This document shows, in pieces, positions 53,992 to 60,861 of a DNA stretch of 64,000 nucleotides. Numbering within the stretch: position 1 is the stretch's first letter; the number at the start of each line of letters is the position of its first letter. This DNA comes from Mycolicibacterium goodii. GTDB taxonomy: Bacteria; Actinomycetota; Actinomycetes; Mycobacteriales; Mycobacteriaceae. The translations under genes and the position numbers were made by a program. Under the pieces are notes generated by a model that was given only the letters and a program-made list of their open reading frames with translations, did not search any database and was not told where the DNA came from. The stretch is from positions 4,774,001 through 4,838,000 of the forward strand of contig NZ_CP092364.2 in NCBI RefSeq assembly GCF_022370755.2. Direction: 5' to 3'.

Positions 53992-54372
53992 ATGCAACTC
54001 CCGCAATGGCTGGCCCGGTTCAACCGTCACGTCACCAACCCCATCCTGCGGCTGTGGGCGGGATGGGCACCGACGTTCGGCATCCTCGAGCACGTCGGAC
54101 GCAAGTCCGGGAAGCGCTACCGCACCCCGCTGTCGGTGTTCGGCACCGACGAGGGCGTCGCCATCCTGCTGACCTACGGCCCCGACCGCGACTGGCTCAA
54201 GAACATCACCGCCGCGGGCACCGCCGAGATACGCAGACACGGCAAGACCATCCGCGTCGCCGATCCGCGCGTGGTCCCACGCGCCGAGGCTGTCGCGCGG
54301 GTGCGTGGCCCAGTGCGGAAGGTACTGGCGCGGCTGCCGTTCGAGCAGGCAGTCCTGCTGCGTCGGATCTGA
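53992..54372 (+). CDS. DUF385 deazaflavin (F420)-dependent nitroreductase-family protein
   Basis: 126 aa, split-barrel. LEHVGRKSGKRYRTPLSVF near residues 32-50 and ILLTYGPDRDWLKNITAAG near 58-76 are the signature of the Ddn-like mycobacterial F420-binding family; the GRKSG-x-x-YRTP stretch contacts F420 phosphates. Such proteins reduce quinones or other small molecules with F420H2. Divergent from the P450 gene, 84 bp away. Confidence 0.89.
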   Translation: MQLPQWLARFNRHVTNPILRLWAGWAPTFGILEHVGRKSGKRYRTPLSVFGTDEGVAILLTYGPDRDWLKNITAAGTAEIRRHGKTIRVADPRVVPRAEAVARVRGPVRKVLARLPFEQAVLLRRI

Positions 54373-54480
54373 TGCGGTTCGCCGGCGGCGCGCGCGGTTC
54401 AACCGGATCGTGCGCCCGGCCCCTGGGTGATGTTCTGGGCGGGTGCGGCTCTGGGCCGGTTGGGAAGTGCTCCGAATGCA

Positions 54481-54569
54481 AGATCGGCGCGTCGCGCTCC
54501 GGCCAGGAAGAGTGTCAGTTCACGTGTCAACGATGAGCTGACGACACCGGGAGCACGACGCGCCGATCT
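54481..54569. terminator. long inverted repeat between DUF385 gene and mspA 3' end
   Basis: Arms of 20 bp at 54481-54500 and 54550-54569 pair with a single mismatch; inner sequence (GTGTC / GACAC) can extend the stem. The structure begins 35 bp past the mspA stop and 108 bp past the convergent DUF385 stop, so it may terminate both transcripts, though neither side has a T-tract. The rest of 54373-54604 shows no gene. Confidence 0.6.
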
Positions 54570-54604
54570 CAGACGGTCTCAGTGACCGAACGGCTGTCGA
54601 GGAC

Positions 54605-55240
54605 TCAGTTCATGTTCCAGGGTTCGCCGTAGGTGGTGACCGAGTCACCGGTCGAGGCGATCAGCCGGGCGAACGGACGCAGCAGCACACCGCCTGCCGC
54701 ACCGGTCACGGTGCCGTGCGCGTTGGACACCGCCACACCGCCCTGGGCGCCGGAGACGTCGACCGAGAAGGTCGCAACCTCCTGGATACCCGGGCCGTTG
54801 CCCAGGTCGGCCGAGATCGACACACCGGGGAACAGGTTCGGGGTGATGACCGAGTTCAGGCCGAACGGCGGCTGAGTGAGGTCACCGTCGTCGATCAGGA
54901 TGTTCGGGGTGGTGTAGCTGAAGTTGATGCCCACGCCCAGCGACCAGGGGAAACCGATCTGGTAGCCGAGCTCCAGGGTGCCCTCGAACTCGTCGGCGCC
55001 CGGTCCGGCCACGATGTACTTGGCGCGACCGGAGTGGAACCACTCGCGGGTCAGACGGTTGCGGTCCAGCGGGAACACACCGTTGAGGAAGGTGTCCCAC
55101 TGCTGCACCGTCAGGGTGCGGTCCTGGCCGTCGACCAGGCTCAGCTCGTTGTCCAGACCCGCGTGCGAGGTGCCTGTGCTCGTGAAAAGCGCCGCGATGG
55201 CCGCGACCATCGCGATCAGCACCCGACTGATTGCCTTCAT
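54605..55240 (-). CDS. mspA: MspA-type octameric outer-membrane porin
   Basis: 211 aa. Signal peptide ends TGTSHA, giving mature GLDNELSLVDGQDR. The pore constriction residues (Asp 90, 91 and 93 of the mature protein) are present in LIDDGDLTQPPFG; the rim and loop sequences and the C-terminal TTYGEPWNMN match MspA. From memory of the M. smegmatis protein, three mature positions differ (I94L, A96Q, E139Q), so this is an orthologue in a very close relative or variant. It forms the main general porin of the mycolic-acid outer membrane. AGGGAGAAC precedes the ATG. Monocistronic, with a long upstream region. Confidence 0.97.
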   Translation of the reverse strand: MKAISRVLIAMVAAIAALFTSTGTSHAGLDNELSLVDGQDRTLTVQQWDTFLNGVFPLDRNRLTREWFHSGRAKYIVAGPGADEFEGTLELGYQIGFPWSLGVGINFSYTTPNILIDDGDLTQPPFGLNSVITPNLFPGVSISADLGNGPGIQEVATFSVDVSGAQGGVAVSNAHGTVTGAAGGVLLRPFARLIASTGDSVTTYGEPWNMN

Positions 55241-55895
55241 GTTCTCCCTAGCTGTATCGCCGGCGGCCCCCGCTCCACCTGTGTTGTTGTATGCAACCGG
55301 CTCGACACCTGTCCACAGACATCAGGGATCCCAAGAGATCACATCTGCCTCTAAGGCCTCGCTCAGTTGGCAGCAGAAACATAAACGCCAGGGCGCATGA
55401 CAGCAACGGATACCTTCGGCTGTCCTGTTCTGGACAGCCGCCGACAAATAGTTTGCTGCGGGGGCTCCTTGCACACACCGACGGCGCCCGGTGACCGACG
55501 CGCTCTCCCGGCCTCAGTAAAGCTGCGCCACAGCGGTGCCCATGCCGGGAAGGCGTCGGGGCAATCGGCGACTACCTCAGCTTTTACCTGTGAAGTGCAA
55601 TTCAGGTCACACATTCAGCGTGAGGCAAAACCTTTTCCAGCGAGTACCGGCGGTATCGACTGTCACCACTGCGCGCCCGCGCGCGGACTTCCAGTCGACT
55701 CTTCGCCGCCTTCGCGGCCGCCCGACTCCGTTAACTGCAGCCCGAGCGGAGACGGCAACTTGCCCAGGGAACTATTCCTGGTCGTGATCAATGTCACGCC
55801 GCCGATTTTCCGGCCCGTTTCGCGGGGGCCGTGTGATATGGATGCATTCAAATCGCCGGGTCGCGCAAGTGCCTCAGACCCGTCTCACGGGTGTC
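55241..55895 (-). promoter_or_regulatory. 655-bp mspA upstream region
   Basis: No convincing gene. It contains a perfect hairpin CGGCTGTCC-N6-GGACAGCCG (55417-55440), a GTGA-N6-TCAC site (55783-55798, CGTGATCAATGTCACG), and a palindrome TGTGA-N13-TCACA near 55590-55612. From memory the M. smegmatis mspA promoter needs several hundred bases of upstream DNA; this length is consistent. No -10/-35 pair can be named with confidence. Confidence 0.55.
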
Positions 55896-55900
55896 TCAGG
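55872..55900 (-). terminator. hairpin at the end of the PPOX-family gene
   Basis: CCTCAGACCCGT-CTC-ACGGGTGTCTCAGG can fold with a small bulge. It overlaps the stop codon (55896-55898) of the minus-strand gene. No T-tract follows, so this is a weak terminator call. Confidence 0.35.
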
Positions 55901-56378
55901 AGTGCCAGAGGAGGGTCTCGCCCTGGCCGGACATCATCACCGAACCGGGCATCACGCGCAGCCGGTAAGGCGTGAGACGCAGGACCGCGAACTCCGGCGA
56001 CGTCGGTCCGCCTCGCCACTGCGGGATGATCGCCGGGTCGTACCCGACGGGCGCAGGACCGTTCGCGAACTTGTCCCAGACCAGCCCGCGGGTCTCGTCG
56101 TCGGTGTACCACTCCACGAGGCATTCGGCCGAGCACGTGTCGTGACCGGGCGACCAGTAGTTCAGCGACATATAGGGGTGCGCCGCCAGATGCGCCCGCT
56201 TGACCGGCGAGGGCACGGTGGCGATCCAGCCGAACAGATCCGGACCGTCGAACTCCCAGATCGGATGCAGAACACGGGTTCTGGGGCGGCCGTCGGCGTC
56301 GACGGTGGCTGCCGAGGCCCACACGATGGAATGGGCCATGTCGACGAATGCCGGTGCGATCTGCTCGAAAGGGGTCAC
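55896..56378 (-). CDS. pyridoxamine 5'-phosphate oxidase-family (split-barrel) protein
   Basis: 160 aa. IVWASAATVDADGRPRTRVLHPIWEFDG near residues 18-45 and HPYMSLNYWSPGHDTCSAECLVEWYTDDE near 87-115 are the beta strands of the FMN/F420 split barrel. A short internal helix VWDKFANGPAPVGYDPAIIP follows. Reaction unknown. GTG 56378 start. It is the last gene of a small minus-strand pair with the 70-aa protein. Confidence 0.84.
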   Translation of the reverse strand: MTPFEQIAPAFVDMAHSIVWASAATVDADGRPRTRVLHPIWEFDGPDLFGWIATVPSPVKRAHLAAHPYMSLNYWSPGHDTCSAECLVEWYTDDETRGLVWDKFANGPAPVGYDPAIIPQWRGGPTSPEFAVLRLTPYRLRVMPGSVMMSGQGETLLWHS

Positions 56379-56412
56379 AGAGCCACAGTAGGCGGCCGGA
56401 TCTGCCGGTGGC

Positions 56413-56625
56413 CTACCCGCTCTTGTTCTCCGGGCCGTCGTAGATCGGCCGCCCCTCGTCGTCCACCCAGTCGGTCACGGCGGTTCCCGCCACCGTTCCC
56501 CCGCTGCCGGGCAGAACCGTGGTGGGCCGATCGTCGTCGTATGCCCGCATGACCCGCTTGGCTTCTTCGCGGTGCGCATCGGTGATCGGCGGGGGCTCGG
56601 TGCGCTTGCTGTCGTCGGTAGTCAT
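56413..56625 (-). CDS. 70-aa hydrophilic conserved-type protein
   Basis: A small acidic protein with no TM: an N-terminal helix TDAHREEAKRVMRAYDDDRPTTVLPG and a C-terminal WVDDEGRPIYDG segment. The DDRPTTVLPGSGGTVAGTAV stretch looks conserved in mycobacterial homologues as I remember them, but I cannot name the family. ATG 56625. Lies 34 bp upstream of the PPOX-like gene on the same strand. Confidence 0.6.
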   Translation of the reverse strand: MTTDDSKRTEPPPITDAHREEAKRVMRAYDDDRPTTVLPGSGGTVAGTAVTDWVDDEGRPIYDGPENKSG

Positions 56626-56716
56626 GGATGTCGGCTGCCCAGGGACGCGCGGCATCAAACCGCCATCTGTCGTCGGCCTTCAGACCGGCTTTCAGACCGG
56701 CATCACAGACGACGGC

Positions 56717-57310
56717 TCACGCCGGTACCGCGCGCAACGAAACCGGCAGGCTCGGCAGGAAATGCCGGGTGGCGAACGCCCGGATGTCGTCGGCCTTCTC
56801 GAGCGGTTCGACGCTCGGGATCAGCAACGCCATCAACGCATACCGCAGGATGGTGTCGGCCAGGTCGTTGACGGCGGACGCCCCGATCCGGTCGGCGAAG
56901 CCCTCGGGGAAGATCACGCGCAGGGCAGCGGCCATGCGTTCGACCGCCGCGCCGTAGTGCCGATGCGCGAGTTCCAGCACCAGGGCCGGTTCGTCCTTCA
57001 TCATCTGGTTGAGCACCCGATGACGACGGAACCGCAGGATCGACAGCGTGAACGCCTCGACGTAGATGTTGGACTGCGGTTTGGCGGCCTTCAGCTCGGC
57101 CGCGATGTCGGCGAACAGTGACAGGTTCTCGCGTTCGATGACCGCGCCGACCAGATCGTCACGGTTGGAGAATCGGCGGTAGATCGTGGTGCGGCTGACG
57201 CCGGCACGGCGCGCGACATCATCGAGTGCGACACGACGGAAGCCGTATCGCTCGAACTCGACGAGTGCCGCATCGAGGATCGCCCGACTGGCGGCATCAG
57301 CCCCGGGCAT
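56717..57310 (-). CDS. TetR family transcriptional regulator
   Basis: 197 aa. N-terminal [39 protein letters not shown] near residues 24-58. The ligand-binding C-terminal domain is all-helical with no known motif. It overlaps the MpaB-like gene by 14 bp and is downstream of it on the same transcript, so it probably represses that gene in an autoregulated unit. A matching palindrome lies just upstream of the MpaB-like start (58197-58213). Confidence 0.9.
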   Translation of the reverse strand: MPGADAASRAILDAALVEFERYGFRRVALDDVARRAGVSRTTIYRRFSNRDDLVGAVIERENLSLFADIAAELKAAKPQSNIYVEAFTLSILRFRRHRVLNQMMKDEPALVLELAHRHYGAAVERMAAALRVIFPEGFADRIGASAVNDLADTILRYALMALLIPSVEPLEKADDIRAFATRHFLPSLPVSLRAVPA

Positions 57311-58178
57311 AGCCCTGCCGGGCGTATTTGCTGTAGCGCACGCTCATCGGCAGATGATCCCACACCCAGTTGACCGGGCGGGATCGCCAGAAAGCCGCGA
57401 ACCGCTGATAGCGACGCTCCTGACCCTCGCTCCACGGCAGTCCGAGCAGGTCACGGGCCCGGGGCGGCAGGCCGCCGGTGGTCAGGAACGCCGCGACCGG
57501 GTTGAACACCAGCGAGACCACGCGCCACACGGCCGGGTGCACGGCCTTCGGGCAGGGGAAGCCCTTGGTGACATAACCGACGCCGTATTTGGCGGTCTTG
57601 TGCGGGACGGCGACCTCGTTCATCATCCGGTCCCAGTATTTCTCGAACTCGGCGTAGTCGGCAGGCATGGGCCGATCACTGACGCCGTAACGCCGGTACC
57701 AGGTCTTGGACTCCAGGTAGATCTGTTCCTTCTCCTCGCGGGTGAGCCGCTTGACGAAGGTGTCCGCGAAGTAGATCACCTGCTCGACGAAGGTCGCGTG
57801 CGCCCAGTAGTAGGTCTCCGGGTCCAGGGCGTGGTAGCGGCCGGCCGGCTTGCCGTCGGGCCCGGGCATGTCGCCTTTGACGTGGTGGTGGAAATCCCGG
57901 ACCTGTGTGCCCGCCCCAGTGCCCGAGGGGTCCTCTTCGCTGCCGTAGACGGTCCGGAAGATCGGCGGGATGGTGCGCTTGAGCCGCTCGGCGGTGTCGG
58001 AGAAGAACGTCGAGTGATCCAGCACGCCCTGTCCGAGTTCGGCGAGCATGTTCTGCAGCACCGCGGGCCTTGGGCCGATCAGGAACATGCGGTTGTCACC
58101 GAAGTACTTCCACACCAGCGATTCCGGCCCGAGGGGCAAAGCGTCCAGTTCTGCGGGGCGTTCCGCCAACTCCGTCAT
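57297..58178 (-). CDS. DUF2236 (MpaB/Lcp-like) oxygenase-family protein
   Basis: 293 aa. The N-terminal helix contains [27 protein letters not shown], and the heme-related core has [48 protein letters not shown] (His near 136), with [17 protein letters not shown] downstream. The protein belongs to the MpaB/latex-clearing-protein-like heme oxygenase superfamily, expanded in mycobacteria and often beside TetR genes. Substrate unknown. ATG 58178. Confidence 0.87.
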   Translation of the reverse strand: MTELAERPAELDALPLGPESLVWKYFGDNRMFLIGPRPAVLQNMLAELGQGVLDHSTFFSDTAERLKRTIPPIFRTVYGSEEDPSGTGAGTQVRDFHHHVKGDMPGPDGKPAGRYHALDPETYYWAHATFVEQVIYFADTFVKRLTREEKEQIYLESKTWYRRYGVSDRPMPADYAEFEKYWDRMMNEVAVPHKTAKYGVGYVTKGFPCPKAVHPAVWRVVSLVFNPVAAFLTTGGLPPRARDLLGLPWSEGQERRYQRFAAFWRSRPVNWVWDHLPMSVRYSKYARQGYARG

Positions 58179-58196
58179 GGACACAGTGTTACAGAT

Positions 58197-58213
58197 TTCG
58201 TACTTTGTACCAA
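58197..58213. promoter_or_regulatory. candidate TetR operator
   Basis: TTCGTAC-TTT-GTACCAA is an inverted repeat with one mismatch per 7-bp arm, 19 bp upstream of the MpaB-like start codon. It is positioned to block transcription of that gene and the TetR gene downstream. A GTGA-N6-TCAC site follows at 58220-58233. Confidence 0.6.
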
Positions 58214-58219
58214 GCGCGT

Positions 58220-58233
58220 GTGAGAGCGCTCAC
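58220..58233. promoter_or_regulatory. CRP-like site upstream of MpaB-like gene
   Basis: TGTGA-GAGCGC-TCACG carries the exact GTGA-N6-TCAC half-sites of the mycobacterial CRP consensus. The core GTGAG-N4-CTCAC is symmetrical. It is one of four such intergenic sites in the window. Confidence 0.5.
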
Positions 58234-58248
58234 GTCTTCGTGGTGAGA

Positions 58249-58479
58249 TCAGCGGCGCCGCGCGTTGGCGACGCCGAGCACGACGAGCACACCGGCCACC
58301 GTCGCGAGCAGCAGGGCGAGCGCAAGCATCGGCGCCGAGTACGTGACCGAGTAGGTCACCGGCTCGCCCGGCAGCACCGGCGCGACCTCGACCGTCGAGC
58401 TCGCGGCGATCCAACTCCACACACAGCCGACCGCGGCGACCACCGCGAGCAGCATCTGGATGACTGCGCGACGTCTCAC
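58249..58479 (-). CDS. small membrane protein
   Basis: 76 aa with two TM segments (QMLLAVVAAVGCVWSWIAAS and PMLALALLLATVAGVLVVLGVA) joined by an extracytoplasmic loop with VEVAPVLPGEPVTYSVTYSA. GTG 58479 overlaps the preceding stop (GTGA). Last of four small membrane-protein genes downstream of hemB. Function unknown. Confidence 0.75.
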   Translation of the reverse strand: MRRRAVIQMLLAVVAAVGCVWSWIAASSTVEVAPVLPGEPVTYSVTYSAPMLALALLLATVAGVLVVLGVANARRR

Positions 58480-58958
58480 GGCGTGCGCTCTTCCACCAGC
58501 TGCTGCAACGCGGCCCGCAATGTCCGGTGCTTGCGCGACCACGCCTGGGCCGTGCGGTCGCCGGTCAGCCTGAGCCCGATGCCCGTGCGGCCGCGCGGCA
58601 CGCCCGTCAGTTCACCGAGTGCACGTGCCGACTGCCACTTGGGCACCTCGGACCCGCTCGCCTCGGGATAGATGCGCACGATCTCGTCGACCGAGATGAT
58701 CTCGGTCCCCTGGCGCAGCGTCTGCCGCGTGAGCTCCACCGAGGTGTGGATGCGGGCGGCCTTGACCTGGATCGCGATGAACCCGGAGACCAGCACCAGA
58801 AAGACCAGCGGAATCCACAGATCGTGCCCGTAGCCGCCGGTGCGTTGCAGGATCGCCATCCCCACCCCGGCGATCGGCCCGGACAACAACCACGCCCAGC
58901 TGGCGCCCTGCTCGTAGAACAGCACCTCGGGAGCGCCGTCTCCGGCGGATTCAGTCAC
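58476..58958 (-). CDS. DUF3093-like membrane protein
   Basis: 160 aa. Two N-terminal TM segments (near residues 20-36 and 46-65) then a soluble domain beginning VKAARIHTSVELTRQTLRQG with IISVDEIVRIYPEASGSEVPKWQSARALGELTGVPRGRTGIGLRLTG, a PH-like pattern seen in actinobacterial DUF3093-type proteins. The closest family name is uncertain. Overlaps both neighbours by 4-8 bp. Confidence 0.77.
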   Translation of the reverse strand: MTESAGDGAPEVLFYEQGASWAWLLSGPIAGVGMAILQRTGGYGHDLWIPLVFLVLVSGFIAIQVKAARIHTSVELTRQTLRQGTEIISVDEIVRIYPEASGSEVPKWQSARALGELTGVPRGRTGIGLRLTGDRTAQAWSRKHRTLRAALQQLVEERTP

Positions 58959-59361
58959 GGTCTCTCCTCGGGAGGGCGTTGAGGATCGTCCCGATGATCA
59001 GCAGGACGATGCCGATCAGCGTCAGGATGTGCACGACGCCGAGGCGCGCGGTCAGCGCGACGATCACCACGATCGCCACCGACAGCGCGATCGCCGCGCG
59101 CCGGAACCGGGGGTCACCGCTTCGGCTGCGGCCCGCCAGGAACGCCATGCCCGCACCGGCGACCGCGATGAGCACGCCCACGCCGCGGAACACCGGGGTG
59201 TCGAGGCCCGGCAACGACACCGAGGCCGCGATCATGCCGCCCACCATCAGCAGCACCGCGGCGACCAGCCAGAAAGTGAACCCGATGGTCTCGACGAGGG
59301 ATTGCGCACGGGCCGGTTCCGACGGCGGCAGCGGCGACTGTGAGGGGCACATTGTCGGCAC
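58951..59361 (-). CDS. four-helix membrane protein (Rv0514/Rv0513 neighbourhood)
   Basis: 136 aa with four hydrophobic segments: FTFWLVAAVLLMVGGMIAAS, FRGVGVLIAVAGAGMAFLAG, AIALSVAIVVIVALTARLG and VVHILTLIGIVLLIIGTIL. An N-terminal Pro/Ser-rich tail precedes them. GTG 59361 or ATG 59352 start. The stop overlaps the next gene by 8 bp. Synteny with the genes after hemB in M. tuberculosis is only approximate. Function unknown. Confidence 0.75.
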   Translation of the reverse strand: MPTMCPSQSPLPPSEPARAQSLVETIGFTFWLVAAVLLMVGGMIAASVSLPGLDTPVFRGVGVLIAVAGAGMAFLAGRSRSGDPRFRRAAIALSVAIVVIVALTARLGVVHILTLIGIVLLIIGTILNALPRRDRD

Positions 59362-59372
59362 AGCCTAGCGAA

Positions 59373-59804
59373 TCATCGGGTGAAGAAGCCGTTCGCATCC
59401 TTGCGGTGCAGGAGGTACACACCACCGACGATCAGTACCGATCCGACGATCCCGGTGAGCGCGTAGGCGACGGCGGCCGCGGGCGGGCGCTCACCGCCGA
59501 ACAGACCGGTGACGACGTGGATCACCGAGACCAAACCGCCGCTGGTCAGCAGGGTCCGCGTCCAGCGGTAGCCGTGGCGCATGAGGATCAGGAACGCGAC
59601 GACGATCGACGAGACGACGATCATGAACATGACCGCCAGCACGATCATCAGCACGCGCTGATCGCCCGCCGAGCCGGTGACAGCGTCGAGCAGATAGCCC
59701 ACGACCAGCAGGGGCAGCGCGACGACCCACAGCCAGAACCCGGTGTCGACGTCCTCGGGACGGGGCTCAGAGCCCGGCCGCTGCTCGGTCATCGAGCCGG
59801 TCAC
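59373..59804 (-). CDS. membrane protein following hemB
   Basis: 143 aa with about four TM segments (FWLWVVALPLLVVGYLLDAV, MIVLAVMFMIVVSSIVVAFLIL, LTSGGLVSVIHVVTGLFGG, ALTGIVGSVLIVGGVYLL). GTG 59804 overlaps the hemB stop as GTGA, so it is coupled to hemB. Likely Rv0513-like by position. No catalytic motif. ATG 59792 is an alternative. Confidence 0.77.
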   Translation of the reverse strand: MTGSMTEQRPGSEPRPEDVDTGFWLWVVALPLLVVGYLLDAVTGSAGDQRVLMIVLAVMFMIVVSSIVVAFLILMRHGYRWTRTLLTSGGLVSVIHVVTGLFGGERPPAAAVAYALTGIVGSVLIVGGVYLLHRKDANGFFTR

Positions 59805-60781
59805 GCCAGCCAACCGGCGACATCGGCCGCCCAGTAGGTGAGGACGATGTCCGCGCCCGCACGGCGGATGCCGACCAGCGACTCCACCGCGGCGGTCTGC
59901 AGGTCGATCCACCCGTTGGCCGCCGCGGCGCTGATCATCGCGTACTCGCCGGAGATCTGATAGGCCGCGACCGGCACCGGCGAGATGTCGGCCGCTGCGC
60001 GCACGACGTCGAGGTAGCTCATGGCGGGCTTCACCATGACCATGTCGGCACCTTCGTCGATGTCGAGTTCGATCTCGTGCACAGCCTCGCGGATGTTGCC
60101 CGGCTCCTGTTGGTAGGTGCGGCGATCGCCGCTCAGGCTGGAGGACACCGCCTCACGGAACGGCCCGTAGAACGCCGACGCGAACTTCGCGGCATACGCC
60201 AGGATCGCGACGTCGGTGTGCCCGGCGGCGTCGAGCCCGTCGCGGATGGCCGCCACCTGACCGTCCATCATGCCACTCGGCCCCACCACGTGGGCACCCG
60301 AATTCGCTTGCGCCACAGCCAGTTCCACGTAGCGGAGATTGGTGGCGTCATTGTCGACGCGGCCCGCGGTGTCCAAAACCCCGCAGTGGCCGTGATCGGT
60401 GAACTCGTCGAGGCAGGTATCGGCCATCAACACCGTCGCGTCACCGAGATCCTCTGCCAGATCACGCAATGCGACATTCAGGATGCCGTCTTCGTCCACA
60501 CCGGCCGAACCGGTCGCATCCTTGTCCTCGTCGCACGGCACCCCGAACAGCATCAGCCCGCCCACCCCGGCGGCGACCGCCTCGGCGGCGGCACGACGCA
60601 GCGAATCCCGGGTGTGCTGTACGACGCCAGGCATGGAACTGATCGGCCGTGGTTCGTCGATGCCGTCGGCGACGAACATCGGAAGCACGAGATGCCTTGG
60701 CTCCAACGAGGTCTGCGCCACCAACCGGCGCATGGCCGGCGTGGTCCGCAGGCGACGGGGCCGATGCCTCGGGAACGACAC
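59801..60781 (-). CDS. hemB: delta-aminolevulinic acid dehydratase (porphobilinogen synthase)
   Basis: 326 aa TIM barrel joining two 5-aminolevulinate molecules. The Schiff-base lysines are in AKFASAFYGPFREA near 196 and MVKPAMSYLDVV near 248; GPSGMMDGQVAAIRDGLD near 169 is conserved. The metal motif reads DTCLDEFTDHGHCG: the second zinc Cys is Asp, so this is a mixed or magnesium/potassium-type site. GTG 60781 has AAAGGAGG 8 nt upstream. Palindromic repeat A copy 2 separates it from hemD. Confidence 0.95.
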   Translation of the reverse strand: MSFPRHRPRRLRTTPAMRRLVAQTSLEPRHLVLPMFVADGIDEPRPISSMPGVVQHTRDSLRRAAAEAVAAGVGGLMLFGVPCDEDKDATGSAGVDEDGILNVALRDLAEDLGDATVLMADTCLDEFTDHGHCGVLDTAGRVDNDATNLRYVELAVAQANSGAHVVGPSGMMDGQVAAIRDGLDAAGHTDVAILAYAAKFASAFYGPFREAVSSSLSGDRRTYQQEPGNIREAVHEIELDIDEGADMVMVKPAMSYLDVVRAAADISPVPVAAYQISGEYAMISAAAANGWIDLQTAAVESLVGIRRAGADIVLTYWAADVAGWLA

Positions 60782-60795
60782 TGGTTCGCCTCCTT

Positions 60796-60858
60796 TCCGG
60801 CGAGGTGCAATCCAGCAGGGAGTGCGGGTGCACGCCTGCCGGAATGCCGTTTCGGCGG
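60796..60858. repeat. palindromic repeat family A, copy 2 (hemD-hemB intergenic)
   Basis: Same family as 948-1012: TCCAGCAGGG-AGTGCG-loop-GCCTGC-CGGAAT-TTTCGG with arms AATCCAGCAGG (60809-60819) and CCTGCCGGAAT (60835-60845) pairing at 9 of 11 positions. It nearly fills the 80-bp gap and lies just upstream of the hemB ribosome site, within the hem operon transcript, where it could attenuate or stabilise the message. Confidence 0.7.
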
Positions 60859-60861
60859 TGT

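Noticed and set aside
55397..55975. Possible plus-strand gene in the mspA upstream region
   Set aside because: No ribosome site, no recognisable protein features, and it runs into the opposite-strand PPOX gene; the area looks regulatory.
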